31,427 nucleotides of DNA from a virus. The notes under the pieces are model-generated. The model had not been told where the DNA came from. It saw nothing but the letters and a program-made list of their open reading frames with translations, and searched no databases. The stretch is from positions 1 through 31,427 of IMG/VR virus record IMGVR_UViG_3300023109_001370, one strand, 5' to 3'. Position 1 is the stretch's first letter. Each line of letters starts with the position of its first letter. Position numbers and translations under genes: made by a program. Positions 30,409 to 31,427 of this stretch are shown piece by piece.

Positions 30409-30799
30409 TTTTATGAATGCCGTGTCCTTTACAAAAGAGGATCTTATCGGTAAACATGATAACCCAGATCAAGCCGAAAGACTATATGTTCCTTATATGG
30501 TAAACCGTGGCTTTGCAAACTTTGAAGATACTATCCTGCATGCAAACGAATTAAATCAGCGCGCTCATTTATTTGATCGTGCCCAATTTGATTATTACCG
30601 TGGTGCATTACGTAAACGCAAACGGTTTTCAAAGTGGCCAAAAGCTGATAAAAACATAGACTTAGACGCCATTCAGGAAGTGTATCAATGCAATAGAACC
30701 ATAGCAAAGCTTTACCTTAAGGCGTTATCAGCTGAAGATTTAAAGACTATCCATACGAAGCTAGAAACAGGCGGCGTTGGTACTAAATCAAAGAAATGA
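30383..30799 (+). CDS. 62: Clamp-loader small subunit gp62
   Basis: 138 residues, shorter than T4 gp62 (187). The start is TTG 30383, supported by GGAGG at 30372-30376 six bases upstream; the next ATG (30413) has no ribosome site. The conserved core Q-F-D-Y-Y-R-G-A-L-R-K-R-K-R-F-S-K-W-P-K matches T4 gp62 [20 protein letters not shown]. It is the non-ATPase partner of gp44 in the clamp loader. Gene order agrees. Confidence 0.85.
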   Translation: MAKEITPFDFMNAVSFTKEDLIGKHDNPDQAERLYVPYMVNRGFANFEDTILHANELNQRAHLFDRAQFDYYRGALRKRKRFSKWPKADKNIDLDAIQEVYQCNRTIAKLYLKALSAEDLKTIHTKLETGGVGTKSKK

Positions 30800-30809
30800 T
30801 AAATATTCA

Positions 30810-30828
30810 GAATCGCAACTAAGCGTTC
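30810..30828 (+). other. Hairpin in the regA leader
   Basis: GAA(T)CGC at 30810-30816 can pair with GCGTTC at 30823-30828 around an AACTAA loop, with one bulged T. It lies in the 63-base gap between gp62 and regA and is followed by an ATAATAATAATAAAAAAGG stretch. It may affect regA translation or end some transcripts; low confidence. Confidence 0.35.
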
Positions 30829-30862
30829 AGTGATAATAATAATAAAAAAGGTGCTGTCGGTT

Positions 30863-31270
30863 ATGCAATCTGAAGAAAACATTTTTAAGGGTGTTGGTAT
30901 TGAGGTTTCCCTCCCAACTCAAGATAGTTTTTTAAAAATCAAAGAAACTCTCACCCGCATTGGTATCTCATCCCGCAAAGAGAAAAAGCTGTATCAGTCT
31001 TGCCATATATTACATAAGCAAGGTCGTTATTCAATTTTACACTTTAAAGAACTTTTTATCTTAGATGGTAAAAAAGACACGTTTGCTGATGAAGATAAAG
31101 CAAGGCGTAACACTATTGTTAACCTGCTTGAAGAATGGGGATTAGTTAACGTTATTGATACTGATAACGCTCAAGACCCAATTGCTCCATTAAACCAAAT
31201 CAAGATCCTATCTCATAAAGAGAAAGGTAATTGGATATTAGAGGCAAAGTATAATATAGGAAAAAAATAA
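30863..31270 (+). CDS. regA: RegA translational repressor
   Basis: 135 residues from ATG 30863 (T4, 122); an in-frame GTG at 30851 is possible but lies against the ribosome site. The T4 core is conserved: F-L-K-I-K-E-T-L-T-R-I-G-I, L-Y-Q-S-C-H-I-L-x-K-x-G, H-F-K-E-L, D-E-D-K-A-R-R and L-L-E-E-W-G-L. RegA binds start regions of early mRNAs, including clamp-loader messages in T4, and represses their translation. The N-terminus has about 13 extra residues. Confidence 0.92.
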   Translation: MQSEENIFKGVGIEVSLPTQDSFLKIKETLTRIGISSRKEKKLYQSCHILHKQGRYSILHFKELFILDGKKDTFADEDKARRNTIVNLLEEWGLVNVIDTDNAQDPIAPLNQIKILSHKEKGNWILEAKYNIGKK

Positions 31271-31273
31271 ATT

Positions 31274-31427
31274 ATGAATGTATATAAAGTGAATGAAAAA
31301 GCTGAGTTGCCAGCATACGCAACAGAAGGTTCAGCTTGTTTTGATATTAAAGGTTGCTTTCAAAATGGTGATAAACTTTTAGCCTATAACAATTGGAACA
31401 AACAAACCCATGTCGCCGTCAAAGGTG
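31274..31427 (+). CDS. dut: dUTPase, 3'-truncated by window edge
   Basis: About 51 residues are visible from ATG 31274, 3 bases after the regA stop. Y-A-T-E-G-S-A-C-F-D-I matches dUTPase motif I (A-T-x-G-S-A-G-x-D-L), with the usual glycine replaced by Cys. dUTPase hydrolyses dUTP to dUMP, keeping uracil out of DNA and feeding dTMP synthesis, complementing the dCMP deaminase. In T4 the gene after regA is DNA polymerase 43, so the order differs here. The rest of the gene is outside the window. Confidence 0.75.
   Translation, partial: MNVYKVNEKAELPAYATEGSACFDIKGCFQNGDKLLAYNNWNKQTHVAVKG

Noticed and set aside
1-31427. tRNA genes, CRISPR arrays, insertion sequences and attachment sites
   Set aside because: No cloverleaf-like sequence, regular repeat-spacer pattern, transposase or integrase was noticed; the few gaps are short. 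This was by eye, not by a search program.

Overview
The window reads as part of the genome of a T4-like marine myovirus. The right end carries the T4 replication block in T4 order: sliding clamp gp45, clamp-loader large subunit gp44, clamp-loader small subunit gp62 and translational repressor RegA. A dexA-type exonuclease, a gp42-type dCMP hydroxymethylase and a dCMP deaminase lie upstream, and a dUTPase begins at the right edge. The DNA is AT-rich and tightly packed, with many ATGA overlaps and no gene-free stretch above 300 bases. No rRNA, tRNA, CRISPR array, integrase or insertion sequence was seen. The host cannot be read from the sequence; a marine bacterium is a guess from gene content.

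Region A (1-12757, + strand) is one long, translationally overlapping run of biosynthetic genes: four radical SAM enzymes, two glycosyltransferase-like proteins (one a tandem duplication), a methyltransferase-like protein, an Asp/Asn-hydroxylase-like oxygenase, two tandem fatty-acid desaturases, an acetyltransferase-SDR fusion, a cupin/oxygenase-like protein, an SGNH-hydrolase-like protein and a TauD-like dioxygenase. Its promoter is outside the window. The product is unknown; this looks like a phage-borne biosynthetic cluster.

Region B (12754-14356, - strand) has a nitroreductase, a methyltransferase and a small unknown protein. It diverges from a NodU/CmcH-type carbamoyltransferase (14419-15744, +). 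A perfect 14-bp palindrome between them contains the T4 late-promoter octamer TATAAATA on both strands, so both arms are probably expressed late.

Region C (15750-18455, +) holds very small genes of unknown function, several behind near-consensus sigma-70-type promoters that form a repeat family. These are candidate early, host-takeover genes. They include three genes of 44 to 58 residues and a GIY-YIG/T5orf172-like protein.

Region D (18466-26717, +) is nucleotide and DNA-modification metabolism: a dTMP-kinase-like kinase, dCMP hydroxymethylase, class I fructose-bisphosphate aldolase, dCMP deaminase, adenine-type DNA methyltransferase, a nucleotidyltransferase-kinase fusion, a HAD phosphatase, a GT-B-like glycosyltransferase and a cytosine-C5 methyltransferase. 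The last two share a C-terminal tail (AATLEDFF and QATLEEFM) that resembles a sliding-clamp-binding peptide. My model is a cytosine hypermodification pathway: hydroxymethylate dCMP, make an activated sugar, and glycosylate DNA at the replication fork by tethering to gp45.

Region E (26714-31427, +) is DexA, a GT-A glycosyltransferase, gp45 (with its own strong promoter), a small unknown protein, gp44, a zinc-ribbon protein, gp62, RegA and the start of dUTPase.
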